From NCBI GenBank assembly GCA_049975385.1, contig JBNGDO010000165.1:1-10800 (forward strand): 10,800 bases of DNA, read 5' to 3'. The notes under the pieces were generated by a model. It did not search any database. It had not been told where the DNA came from and worked only from the letters and a program-made list of their open reading frames with translations. The stretch is from DSWT01 sp049975385. Lineage in GTDB: Bacteria; Chloroflexota; Anaerolineae; B4-G1; SLSP01. Positions 1-7,498 of the stretch are shown here, in pieces. A program made the position numbers and the translations under genes. Every line of letters begins with the position of its first letter. Within the stretch, counting starts at the first letter, position 1.

Positions 1-86
1 TTGAGATCGCACCAGGCAGAAACCACAAAAGTCTCAAAAGGTTGCTTAGCCTTTGGATATACACGCGATATAAGCACACCGCGCTT

Positions 87-563
87 TCACGCGTCTTCGT
101 CTTTTACCTGTAGCGCCTGCTCGCGGTCGACCTCGAGCTTTTGCAGCCCGTTGTCGACGATGTGCAAGAGGCGGTTCAATTCGGCCTGCAACTGGCTCAG
201 CGCATTGAACACGTATTCGTCAGCATCAGAGCGCAGTACCACAGCGTCGCGTTTAGCGCGTTTGGCAATGATTTCGGCTTGCTGGCGCGCTTCCTGCACC
301 AGGCGATGTTCCGCCATAAGCTCCTCCGCTTTCGTCCGCGCCCCAACGAGGATTTGCTGTGCCTCCTGATGTGCGCTCTTGAGCAGTGCATCCCGTTCCG
401 CGATAACTTCACGGGCTTGCAGGACCTCGTCGGGTATGGCGGCGCGCAACTGCGTCAGATGCGTGCGGACTTCATCCTCATTGACCGCGCGCACCCCAAA
501 CAATTTGGGAGATTCTTCCAGGATATAGCGTTCCAGTCGTTCGATCAGAAATTCGACGTCCAT
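87..563 (-). CDS. Coiled-coil protein, SepIVA/DivIVA-like (ATP synthase subunit b-like)
   Basis: A 158-residue soluble protein with no signal peptide or membrane segment. Residues 1-20 (MDVEFLIERLERYILEESPK) form a short amphipathic head. About residues 45-145 are a continuous charged, Ala/Glu/Arg-rich helix, with no enzyme motif. The order of segments (an AREVIAERDAL-type stretch, then QQILVGARTKAEEL, then EARQQAEIIAKRA, then SDADEYVFNALSQLQAELN, residues 114-130) resembles the actinobacterial protein Rv2927c/SepIVA, a septation factor that also lies near coaD in Streptomyces-type clusters. That assignment is from memory and is an inference. Automatic annotation may call it ATP synthase subunit b or DivIVA. 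The ATG at 561-563 is chosen because AGGAGG lies 5 nt upstream; an upstream in-frame start near 596 would overlap the end of coaD and lacks this site. It is the last gene seen of the operon, 29 nt after coaD. Confidence 0.8.
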   Translation of the reverse strand: MDVEFLIERLERYILEESPKLFGVRAVNEDEVRTHLTQLRAAIPDEVLQAREVIAERDALLKSAHQEAQQILVGARTKAEELMAEHRLVQEARQQAEIIAKRAKRDAVVLRSDADEYVFNALSQLQAELNRLLHIVDNGLQKLEVDREQALQVKDEDA

Positions 564-592
564 CGATACCTCCTGAGTCCCTAAACCGTATG

Positions 593-1120
593 TCACAACG
601 AGAGCTTGGGGAGCTCGCCCCCATTATCTGCACGGCGTTGTTCATGCTTGCGCAGCAGCATTTCCTGAACCACAGGGGGAACCATCTGTGAAACATCACC
701 ACCCGCCATAAACACCTCTTTAATCAGGCTGGCGCTGAGGAAAGCGTATTCGTAGCGGGTCATCAAACAAATCGTGTCGACTTCGGACCAGAGTTGTTGA
801 TTGGTGAGTGCCATCTGGTACTCCATCTCGAAATCGGAGATGACGCGCAAACCGCGCACCAAGACCCGTGCACCCACAGAGCGCGCCAGGTTCACAGTCA
901 ATCCGGTGTATGCACAAACGGTCACGTTCTCAAGCTCAGCCAATGCTGTTTTGAGCATGGTCACCCGTTCCGAGGCGGAAAAACACAAGGGCTTCTTGGG
1001 ATTTTCGTACACGGCGACAATCAGTTGATCGAAGATTTTGGCCGCCCGCTGGGCAATATCCATATGACCAAAATGCACCGGATCAAAGGAACCGGGATAG
1101 AGGGCTATTCTTTGTGTCAA
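593..1120 (-). CDS. coaD: Phosphopantetheine adenylyltransferase
   Basis: CoaD transfers AMP from ATP to 4'-phosphopantetheine, giving dephospho-CoA, the penultimate step of cytosolic CoA synthesis. The 175-residue protein is slightly longer than the usual 160 or so. It shows the nucleotidyltransferase signature PGSFDP (9-14) with HFGH (16-19), the conserved RGLR (89-92) followed by SDFEMEYQ, and the C-terminal FLSASLIKEV...GGDVSQMVP element (127-148) that replaces the ISSxxK-type ATP loop of the superfamily. The start is TTG (1118-1120), overlapping the recG stop as TTGA. A GGAGGA site lies just upstream inside recG, which suggests translational coupling. In many bacteria rsmD sits between recG and coaD, but here there is no room for it. 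The last 15 or so residues (after LLRKHEQRR) look like a variable tail. Confidence 0.96.
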   Translation of the reverse strand: MTQRIALYPGSFDPVHFGHMDIAQRAAKIFDQLIVAVYENPKKPLCFSASERVTMLKTALAELENVTVCAYTGLTVNLARSVGARVLVRGLRVISDFEMEYQMALTNQQLWSEVDTICLMTRYEYAFLSASLIKEVFMAGGDVSQMVPPVVQEMLLRKHEQRRADNGGELPKLSL

Positions 1121-3537
1121 CTCAAATCTCCTCCGCCGCGCCAGAACTCGGCTACACGCTCCTCAAGGGATTGGTTTTCTGGCTGGCTTAGATCAGGGTC
1201 AGCCTGGAGCAGTGCCTCGGCAACCGAGCGTACTTGATGCAGCAAACGGGTATCTGTCAACGCCACCATCTGCAATTCAGGGAAGCCGCTTTGCTGCGTG
1301 CCGAGGAATTCGCCAGGACCACGCATCTCCAAATCTTTCTGCGCCAGGATAAAGCCGTCGGTGGTCGCTTCCACGGCCTTAAGGCGTTCATTAGCCTCCT
1401 CTGTGGCGCTGTCAGCCAGCAACAAACAGTAGGATTGGTGCGCACCGCGTCCTACGCGCCCCCGGAACTGGTGCAGTTGCGCCAGGCCGAAGCGTTCCGC
1501 ACCGTCGATAAGCATCACCGTAGCGTTCGGCACATCGATCCCCACTTCGACCACCGATGTGGCAACCAACACATTGAGTTCACCATGCGCGAACTGTCCC
1601 ATCACGGCTTCTTTTTCGGCAGGACGCAGCCGTCCATGCAGCAGGCCAAGTCGCAGGTCGGGCAACACTTCTTTCCGCAAGCGATCATATTCGGCGACGG
1701 CAGCTTTAGCATCGACTTTTTCCGATTCTTCCACCAATGGATAGATGATGAAGGCCTGTCGCCCTTGCTGTACCTGGGAACGAATAAAAGCGTAGGCACG
1801 CTCGCGCTCGCGAGGGTACAATACGCGCGTCTCGATGGGCTGACGCCCCGGCGGCATTTCGTCCAGCACGGAGACATCGAGATGCCCCCAGACGGTCAAC
1901 TCTAACGAGCGCGGAATGGGCGTTGCCGTCATCATCAACAGGTGGGGGTGATACCCCTTCTGCCGCAGCGCGCCGCGTTGCTCGACGCCAAAGCGGTGCT
2001 GTTCATCCACCACGACGAATGCGAGGTCTTTGAATTCCACCGCCTCCTGAATCAGCGCGTGTGTGCCCACCACGACTTGCAGGGAACCGTCGGCCAACCC
2101 GGCGTAGATTGTCTCGCGCTCCTCGCCGGTCGTGCTGCCGGTCAGCAAGCCGAAGGTCGGGCGTGGTTCAGGGAAAACGGCGAACAGGTTAGCCAGGCTT
2201 TTGTAGTGTTGTTCGGCGAGAATTTCCGTGGGCGACATCAGCGCAGCCTGCGCGCCATGCGCCGCTGTCACCGCCATCGCCAACCCGGCGACCACTGTCT
2301 TGCCCGAGCCAACGTCGCCTTGTAAGAGGCGGTTCATCGGCTCGCCAGAGGCCAGATCACGCAGAATCTCTTCCAGAGAGCGCTGCTGGGCACCAGTAAG
2401 TGCGTAAGGCAGGCGGGCTTGCAACGTCTCCAGGTAGGCCGGATCAACCTGAATTGTCCGCCCCGGTTGCGACTTCCAGGCCAGTTTTTGGCGGAGCAGC
2501 CCCAATTGCAGGTAGAGCGTCTCCTCGAAGGCCAGGCGTCGCCGCGCGGCGTCGAGGTGCTCCTGGTTGTCGGGAAGATGGATGCCCCATAAGGCGCGAT
2601 CCAACGGGAGCAGGTTATGCTCTGCCCGCAAAGCCTTGGGCAATGCATCGGGGATGCGCTTGGCCCACGCCGAAAGAGTGCGCTCCAACGTCATCCGCAT
2701 CCAACGCTGTTGTAATCCTTCCGTCAATGCGTACACCGGCTGGATGCGCGCGTTCATCAAATCCTTGCGGCCAACCTGTTCCCATTCCGGTGAGTTCATC
2801 GTCAGGCGGCCCAAGTATTCGTCCACCTTGCCACTGACCAGAATCTGCATCCCGGCACGGATACGGCCTTCGAGGTAGCTCTGGTTAAACCACGTGACTT
2901 CCATCGTACCGGTATTGTCGGAAAGCACGGCACGAAACAGGGATCTGCCCGCATGGGTCTTGCGTAAACCGGCATCCCACACTGTCGCCAAGACACTCAC
3001 GCGCTCGCCGTAGACCAGACGATTAATCGTCTTGAGCATGGAATAGTCTTCATAGCGCCGTGGATAGAAGTACAGAAGGTCGCGCACGGTATTGACGCCG
3101 AGTTTCCGCAGCAGTTCGCCGCGCTTTTTTCCAATGCCGGCCAGCATCTCCACCGGAGCTTCAAGGCCTCGCCCAGGCGCGCTACGTGGTTGGCGGCGAG
3201 ATGACGACTGCTCAGGCTGCGGCGCAGCGGCCTCTTTCTCCACCACAGACGGCATTTCTGTCTGGGGAGCTGCACCTGTAGGCGGCGTGCGTAAAGCCGC
3301 CCGCAAAGCCTGCATCGCTTCACGGCGCGCCTCGATTGCGAGGCTACTATAACCCCGCAAGCGCGTAGCGATGTCCTCGACCCAGGGGCAGGCCGATTCA
3401 CCAAACGCACCGATGGCTTGCTTGACCCAGGTATCGGCATAGCGCGCTAAACCACCGGCGACGGCTTTGTCCTGATACGTGTAATCTGTCTCCTCCAAAT
3501 TGAGGATTTTCTCCAAAATTTCTAATGGCTTAACCAT
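1117..3537 (-). CDS. recG: ATP-dependent DNA helicase RecG
   Basis: RecG is a double-stranded DNA translocase that remodels stalled replication forks and Holliday junctions. The 806-residue protein is about 110 longer than the E. coli enzyme, and the excess is N-terminal: a helical region (1-85) and a Pro/Ser/Glu-rich linker (85-125). A helix-hairpin-helix-like GIGKKRGELLRKLGV (134-148) leads into the wedge/OB-fold domain (about 150-255, with LLYFYPRRYEDYS). The helicase core follows: Walker A GDVGSGKT (407-414), DEQH box with RFG (511-517), TATPIPRS (537-544), and motif VI QFRGRVGRG (690-698). All key residues are present. The ATG at 3535-3537 has AGGAG 5 nt upstream. The gene lies 69 nt after a degV gene and its last codons overlap coaD. 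RecG also follows yloU-yloV in Bacillus, which supports an old cluster. Confidence 0.97.
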   Translation of the reverse strand: MVKPLEILEKILNLEETDYTYQDKAVAGGLARYADTWVKQAIGAFGESACPWVEDIATRLRGYSSLAIEARREAMQALRAALRTPPTGAAPQTEMPSVVEKEAAAPQPEQSSSRRQPRSAPGRGLEAPVEMLAGIGKKRGELLRKLGVNTVRDLLYFYPRRYEDYSMLKTINRLVYGERVSVLATVWDAGLRKTHAGRSLFRAVLSDNTGTMEVTWFNQSYLEGRIRAGMQILVSGKVDEYLGRLTMNSPEWEQVGRKDLMNARIQPVYALTEGLQQRWMRMTLERTLSAWAKRIPDALPKALRAEHNLLPLDRALWGIHLPDNQEHLDAARRRLAFEETLYLQLGLLRQKLAWKSQPGRTIQVDPAYLETLQARLPYALTGAQQRSLEEILRDLASGEPMNRLLQGDVGSGKTVVAGLAMAVTAAHGAQAALMSPTEILAEQHYKSLANLFAVFPEPRPTFGLLTGSTTGEERETIYAGLADGSLQVVVGTHALIQEAVEFKDLAFVVVDEQHRFGVEQRGALRQKGYHPHLLMMTATPIPRSLELTVWGHLDVSVLDEMPPGRQPIETRVLYPRERERAYAFIRSQVQQGRQAFIIYPLVEESEKVDAKAAVAEYDRLRKEVLPDLRLGLLHGRLRPAEKEAVMGQFAHGELNVLVATSVVEVGIDVPNATVMLIDGAERFGLAQLHQFRGRVGRGAHQSYCLLLADSATEEANERLKAVEATTDGFILAQKDLEMRGPGEFLGTQQSGFPELQMVALTDTRLLHQVRSVAEALLQADPDLSQPENQSLEERVAEFWRGGGDLS

Positions 3538-3563
3538 TTATGCTCCTAGAAAATAGTCAGATA

Positions 3564-3588
3564 GTCGTTAGTCTCATGGTCGTTAGTC
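3564..3588. repeat. Two copies of a 10-bp direct repeat, 15-bp period
   Basis: GTCGTTAGTC occurs at 3564-3573 and again at 3579-3588, separated by TCATG, with further TAGTC fragments at 3554-3558 and 3563-3566. It fills the 69-nt gap between the upstream degV gene and recG. There is no dyad and no U-tract, so it is not a terminator. It could be a small piece of a dispersed intergenic repeat family or a protein-binding site; function unknown. Confidence 0.75.
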
Positions 3589-3606
3589 AAGCGGTCACTT
3601 CGAGCG

Positions 3607-4461
3607 TTACAGGTCGCCAGCGCGAATCAGGGCCACGCCCACGGCTCCAGGTCCGACGTGCGTACCAAAGATAGGACCGACCTCAACTACCAACGGTGAA
3701 TTATCCGGCGCATAGGGCGCTAATGCCTCGCCCAGCCGCATCACGATGGCGGGATCAGCATGGGCATGCAACACTGCCAGCTTTTGCAACGGCGCCATCG
3801 CCATAACCGTGTCCAACATGTGCCGGAGCGCACGCTGGTGTGTGCGCGCTCGCCCGATCAGCTGTGCTTCGCCGGCGGTAAAAACAATCATTGGCTTGAT
3901 CTGCAAGAAAGAAACCAATTTGGCAGCAGCCCATCCCACACGTCCACTGCGCCGCAAATACTCCGGCGAATCCAACATCCCCAGCACACTGCTACGTGCA
4001 CACGCATATGTGATCAAGCCTTTAATCTCAGCAAGGGATGCACCACGAGCCACGGCCTCAGCCACCAACAACACTACCCAGCCAATTCCCATAGACACTT
4101 GCCCTGTGTCGAAGACGTGGACAGTCGCGCCCGTTAGCTGCTGCGCGGCAAGCAGCGCGTGATTGTACAAGCTGCTCACATTCGATGAGGCAAAAAGGCC
4201 AATAATGTCACGCGCGCCCTCCTCGACCAACGCCTGGTAAACTTGCAAGAATTCTGCCGGGGCCGGAGCCGCCGTCTTGGGCATAACATTCGATTCTAGC
4301 AGCTCGCGGTAGAACCAACCGTAATCAGCAGAAACACCAATCAAGTGACTGGTCTGCCGCATCACTAAATGAATTGGGACAACTGCGATATTGAACTGCT
4401 GCACGAGATATGGAGGAATATCCGCCACACCATCGGTGACGATGCGAATATGACCATCCAT
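3607..4461 (-). CDS. DegV-family fatty-acid-binding protein (FakB-like), canonical copy
   Basis: DegV/FakB proteins bind a single fatty acid and hand it to the kinase FakA, which phosphorylates its carboxylate. The length of 284 residues is normal for the family. Signatures in order: TDGVADIPP (9-17), the Thr of the TSxPS-like element as KTAAPAPAEF (T63), the ligand-binding Ser region ASSNVSSLYN (91-100), VFDTGQVSMGIG (116-127), the LRRSGRVG loop (169-176), IKPMI (188-192), and GTHVGPG (266-272) with the conserved His268. By eye, the residues that contact the fatty-acid carboxylate in characterised FakBs look retained. The start is ATG at 4459-4461, only 6 nt after the preceding degV stop. 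The ribosome site is weak (CAGG), so coupled translation is likely. Adjacency to fakA two genes upstream supports a FakB role over other DegV roles. The lipid specificity cannot be read from the sequence. Confidence 0.9.
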   Translation of the reverse strand: MDGHIRIVTDGVADIPPYLVQQFNIAVVPIHLVMRQTSHLIGVSADYGWFYRELLESNVMPKTAAPAPAEFLQVYQALVEEGARDIIGLFASSNVSSLYNHALLAAQQLTGATVHVFDTGQVSMGIGWVVLLVAEAVARGASLAEIKGLITYACARSSVLGMLDSPEYLRRSGRVGWAAAKLVSFLQIKPMIVFTAGEAQLIGRARTHQRALRHMLDTVMAMAPLQKLAVLHAHADPAIVMRLGEALAPYAPDNSPLVVEVGPIFGTHVGPGAVGVALIRAGDL

Positions 4462-4467
4462 ACCTGC

Positions 4468-5337
4468 TTAACGCCATTCCCCCTCGTAAATGACCATACC
4501 CACGCCCTCCGGACCGATATGGGAGGCCAGGAGCGGATCATAGGTGATAATGGGGAAGTTGTGATTCAGTATGATTTGTTCAAGCCGAGTTTTGAGCGAC
4601 AGGGCCTCCTCCGTCGGCTGCGCACCGCTCTGAAAAATGACGAGTTGGTTGATCCGCGAGAATTCCGAGGCAAACTCCACCAGCTTGTCGAGCGCCCGCT
4701 CCGGTTTGCGGCTTTTCTCCTGCGGGATAATATCGCCATCCTCAATCACAAGAAAAGGATGAATCTTGAGCATTGCCCCGAGAATTGCCTGCATAGCGCT
4801 AAGTTTGCCGCTTTTATAGATGTAATCCAAGGTGTGTGAGATCATCACCACATAGATGCGGGGGATCATCCCCCGAATACGCTTAACCACGTCCGGCAGC
4901 GGTAGATCCCCTTGCTGGAGCAATTCTCCGGCCTTTTCTACCAACAAGCCCAGGCCAACGGACATCGTCTGTGAATCCAACACGGTAATGTCGCACCGCC
5001 CCATAAAGTCACGGGCTGCAATGCGCGCGTTACGCATGACAGGGCTCAGATGTCCCGAGGATAGGATCAGTAACATACGGTTGGTGCGATAGAGCGTGCG
5101 CTCAAAAACAGCACGGAAATCATCAGGAGAAGGCCCAATGATCTCCACGGGGCTACGCGACTGCTCGAGTTCGGCCAGCAAGTCGATATGCCCATCTGTC
5201 TGTTGGTCATACATAAAGTTACGTCCATTCGCCTGTGCAACAATGGGCAACGAAATGATACCAAGTTCGCGCAAACGCGTTGCTGAGAGACAAGCCGTCC
5301 CATCAGTGATCAATTGAATGTGGTGATTGTTGCTCAC
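4468..5337 (-). CDS. DegV-family fatty-acid-binding protein (FakB-like), divergent copy
   Basis: The 289-residue DegV-fold protein is encoded immediately upstream of the second, canonical copy. It keeps ITDGTACLS (10-18), LSSGHLSP (92-99), VLDSQTMSVGLG (119-130), and SHIGPEGVG (272-280) with His273. Two ligand-site elements differ. The TSxPS-like segment reads VEIIGPSPDDF, putting Ile66 or Gly68 where Thr is expected, and the Arg-rich LRRSGR loop reads IYKSGKLS (173-180), with Lys in place of Arg. It may bind a different lipid or bind less tightly; this comparison is by eye. The start is GTG at 5335-5337, preceded by AAGGAG about 7 nt upstream; the ATG two bases earlier is out of frame and is followed at once by TGA. 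It follows fakA after an 83-nt gap containing a hairpin. The two paralogues are clearly diverged, so the duplication is old. Confidence 0.88.
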   Translation of the reverse strand: MSNNHHIQLITDGTACLSATRLRELGIISLPIVAQANGRNFMYDQQTDGHIDLLAELEQSRSPVEIIGPSPDDFRAVFERTLYRTNRMLLILSSGHLSPVMRNARIAARDFMGRCDITVLDSQTMSVGLGLLVEKAGELLQQGDLPLPDVVKRIRGMIPRIYVVMISHTLDYIYKSGKLSAMQAILGAMLKIHPFLVIEDGDIIPQEKSRKPERALDKLVEFASEFSRINQLVIFQSGAQPTEEALSLKTRLEQIILNHNFPIITYDPLLASHIGPEGVGMVIYEGEWR

Positions 5338-5383
5338 ATCCTTTCTCCTTAAACTGATAAATTCGTAATAATGATTCCGCTAT

Positions 5384-5414
5384 CCTTGCGACGTTTGGTT
5401 CGTACTTCGCAAAG
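5384..5414 (-). other. Intercistronic hairpin between fakA and the first degV gene
   Basis: Read on the minus strand, CTTTGCGA pairs with TCGCAAGG (8 bp with one G-T pair) around a 15-nt loop. It lies just after the fakA stop in the longest gap of the operon. No U-run follows, so it is more likely an mRNA processing or stability element than a terminator. It could also be chance. Confidence 0.35.
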
Positions 5415-5420
5415 ATTCAC

Positions 5421-7115
5421 TCACTCAACAGAAATAATGTAAGGATAATGTGGCTGTCCGCCTTCGATGACTTCGAATTCCAGTTCGGGGTAGGTTTCGG
5501 TCAGCCTCTCGACCAAACTCTCCGCCTGGGAGGCATCCACGCCCTCACCATAGTACACGGTCACCAACTCACAGTCTTCAGTCTCAGCCCCAGCCAGGAG
5601 CCAAAAAACCGCCTCGTCGAAAGATTCTGTATCCACCACCAATTCACTATCCAGCAGCCCGATGGCATCTCCCTCACGCACATCGAGTCCGTTGAGTGCC
5701 ACATCGCGGGTTGCCCACGTCACCTCGCCGGTAATCACCTCTTTGGCCGCGCGCAACATCGCCGCCACATTACCATCCAGCGTGGCCTGTTGATCGAGAG
5801 CCAACAGTGCGGAGACCCCCTGAGGGATGGAGCGCGTCGGCACCACAGCGACGTGCTTTTTGCTCACCTCGGCAGCCTGCTGTGCTGCCATCAGGATATT
5901 CTTGTTATTAGGGAGAACAATGACTTGGTCGGATACTGACTGTTCAATTGCCGCCAGAATTTGCGCAGTACTCGGATTCATCGTCTGCCCACCCTCGACA
6001 ATGCTGGTAGCGCCCAAACTGCGGAACACCTTTTCCAATCCATCACCGGCAGCCACCGCCACCACGCAGATATTGGGAGGCTCTTCAACTGGGATCCCTG
6101 AGAACGGAACCCCGAGCATATGGGTATCTTCCCGCCCGGCCATAAACATCTCGTACTGCGCTTGCATGTCCTCTACAACGACGTCACGCAAGGAGCCGCA
6201 CTTCGCGCCGTAGCTGATGGGGATGCCCGGATCGAGCACATGCACATGCACTTTGACGGTCTGGGCATCTCCTACCACCAGAGCGGAGTCCCCCATCGCT
6301 TCGATGGTAGCACGCATCCCGGCAACATCCAAGGCACTGCCGGCGACAATAAACTGCACATCATAGGGATAATTGCTATCGAAATGCAGCGCCTCGGTCA
6401 TAAGATCGTGGTGAGCCGCATGAGCTTGGATAGCGAGCGACGCACTGCTTGTGGTATGTTCAAGCTCTTCGACCGATAATCCCTTCATATAGCGCAGCAT
6501 CCCTTCAAGGACCACAAATAGTCCCTGTCCGCCTGAATCAACGACTCCAGCCTGACGTAATACCGGCAGGAGCTGTGGTGTGCGGGCAACGGCGGATTTC
6601 GCCCGTTGGACTATCCGCTCGAAAATATACAGCAAATTCTCAGTTTCCGCCACAGCCAGCGTAGACTCCTCCGCCACCTCGCGCATGACAGTCAAAATCG
6701 TACCCTCCACCGGCTTGACGACGCCCTTGTAGGCAGTATCTCGTGCTTCATTCAGTGCATCCGGTAGATCCGCCGCGCTCATGTGGGCTTTGGAATCCAG
6801 ACCTCGTGCGAACCCGCGCAGAATCTGGGAGAGGATGACCCCGGAGTTACCACGTGCCCCCATCAAGGCGCCATGGGCAACCTTGCCCGCAAGACGCCCG
6901 ACGTTCTCTTCTTGCACATCGGCGACTTCGTTCCAGGCGGATGTCATCGTCAACATCATATTCGTGCCGGTATCACCATCGGGCACCGGAAACACATTGA
7001 GCGCGTTGATCTCTGCCTGGTGTTGTCGCAGCCAGGACAACGCAGCCGCCATCATAAATTTTAAGTCATGCCCATCGAGAGTATGAATAATCTCACCGCC
7101 CACACGTTCACCCAC
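5421..7115 (-). CDS. fakA: Fatty acid kinase catalytic subunit FakA (YloV, DAK2/DhaL domain)
   Basis: FakA phosphorylates FakB-bound fatty acids with ATP to acyl-phosphates, which enter phospholipid synthesis through PlsX/PlsY. At 564 residues it matches the family length. The N-terminal DhaL-like kinase domain (about 15-210) carries NVFPVPDGDTGTNM (40-53) with the Mg-binding aspartates D46 and D48, AHGALMGARGNSGVILSQ (80-97), and GVVDSGGQG (190-198). The middle domain (about 240-325) has the VKVHVHVLDPG element (287-297; His290, His292). The C-terminal domain (about 345-564) contains VEGGQTMNPS (373-382) and LPNNKN (401-406), typical of YloV proteins. The Cys usually found in the YCTEF segment of the middle domain appears as Asp252 (YDVQF). 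The start is GTG at 7113-7115 with AGGGGG 6-7 nt upstream, overlapping the stop of the Asp23-family gene. The neighbouring FakB-like genes supply the partners. Confidence 0.94.
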   Translation of the reverse strand: MGERVGGEIIHTLDGHDLKFMMAAALSWLRQHQAEINALNVFPVPDGDTGTNMMLTMTSAWNEVADVQEENVGRLAGKVAHGALMGARGNSGVILSQILRGFARGLDSKAHMSAADLPDALNEARDTAYKGVVKPVEGTILTVMREVAEESTLAVAETENLLYIFERIVQRAKSAVARTPQLLPVLRQAGVVDSGGQGLFVVLEGMLRYMKGLSVEELEHTTSSASLAIQAHAAHHDLMTEALHFDSNYPYDVQFIVAGSALDVAGMRATIEAMGDSALVVGDAQTVKVHVHVLDPGIPISYGAKCGSLRDVVVEDMQAQYEMFMAGREDTHMLGVPFSGIPVEEPPNICVVAVAAGDGLEKVFRSLGATSIVEGGQTMNPSTAQILAAIEQSVSDQVIVLPNNKNILMAAQQAAEVSKKHVAVVPTRSIPQGVSALLALDQQATLDGNVAAMLRAAKEVITGEVTWATRDVALNGLDVREGDAIGLLDSELVVDTESFDEAVFWLLAGAETEDCELVTVYYGEGVDASQAESLVERLTETYPELEFEVIEGGQPHYPYIISVE

Positions 7116-7125
7116 GCTAAGCCCC

Positions 7126-7482
7126 CTAATCTATATCGCTGACGCGCAAAGCCTGGATATGTACGTTCACTTTGGCGACCGGCAACTCGAGAATCTTTTC
7201 AATCTGGTATTTCACCACATGTTTGATGCTCTCGGCCACGCTCGAGACTCGCGTGCCGTATTCTACGACCACATACAAGTCCACGATGACCTTTCCCTCC
7301 CGAACCTGCACTTCCACTCCGCGTTTTCTGTCGGTGGATAGTATATCGGCCAAGCCAGTAGCAAAGTTTTTGGGTACCGTCCCCACAACCCCGTAACACG
7401 TCTGTACCGCTTCACTGACAACCGATGCAATAGCGGCCGGGGCCACCTCTATTCTCCCCCGAGGTTGCACTTTTTTACTCAT
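7126..7482 (-). CDS. Asp23/Gls24 family envelope stress protein (YloU-like)
   Basis: A 118-residue protein with the whole Asp23/Gls24 domain: GRIEVAPAAIASVVSEAV (9-26), the VVGTVP turn (32-37), VEVQVREGKVIVDLYVVVEYG (56-76), and a helical stretch VSSVAESIKHVVKYQIEKI (79-97) ending in VAKVNVHIQALRV (102-114). Family members in Firmicutes localise near the membrane and affect envelope homeostasis; the biochemical role is unknown. The ATG at 7480-7482 is chosen because GGGAGGAG lies about 6 nt upstream and homology begins right after MSKKVQPRG. A longer in-frame reading would run through the promoter region and the rpmB start. It is the first gene of the operon, 10 nt before fakA. The same pair (yloU-yloV) is widespread in Gram-positive bacteria, so the two products probably act in one process. 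Confidence 0.93.
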   Translation of the reverse strand: MSKKVQPRGRIEVAPAAIASVVSEAVQTCYGVVGTVPKNFATGLADILSTDRKRGVEVQVREGKVIVDLYVVVEYGTRVSSVAESIKHVVKYQIEKILELPVAKVNVHIQALRVSDID

Positions 7483-7498
7483 AAAACTCTCCTCCCAG

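Noticed and set aside
1..79. Open minus-strand reading from a GTG at 77-79 off the window edge, with a hydrophobic stretch (LLRLLWFLPGA)
   Set aside because: It is only 26 codons inside the window, there is no ribosome site, and no family similarity is visible. It could be the start of the next gene, but it cannot be supported here.
141..584. A 147-codon plus-strand open reading opposite the coiled-coil gene
   Set aside because: Antisense shadow of a well-supported minus-strand gene; no ribosome site and no recognisable domain.
1234..1905. A 223-codon plus-strand open reading inside recG
   Set aside because: It lies wholly opposite conserved helicase motifs, and its His/Arg/Gln-rich composition is typical of antisense frames in GC-rich genes.
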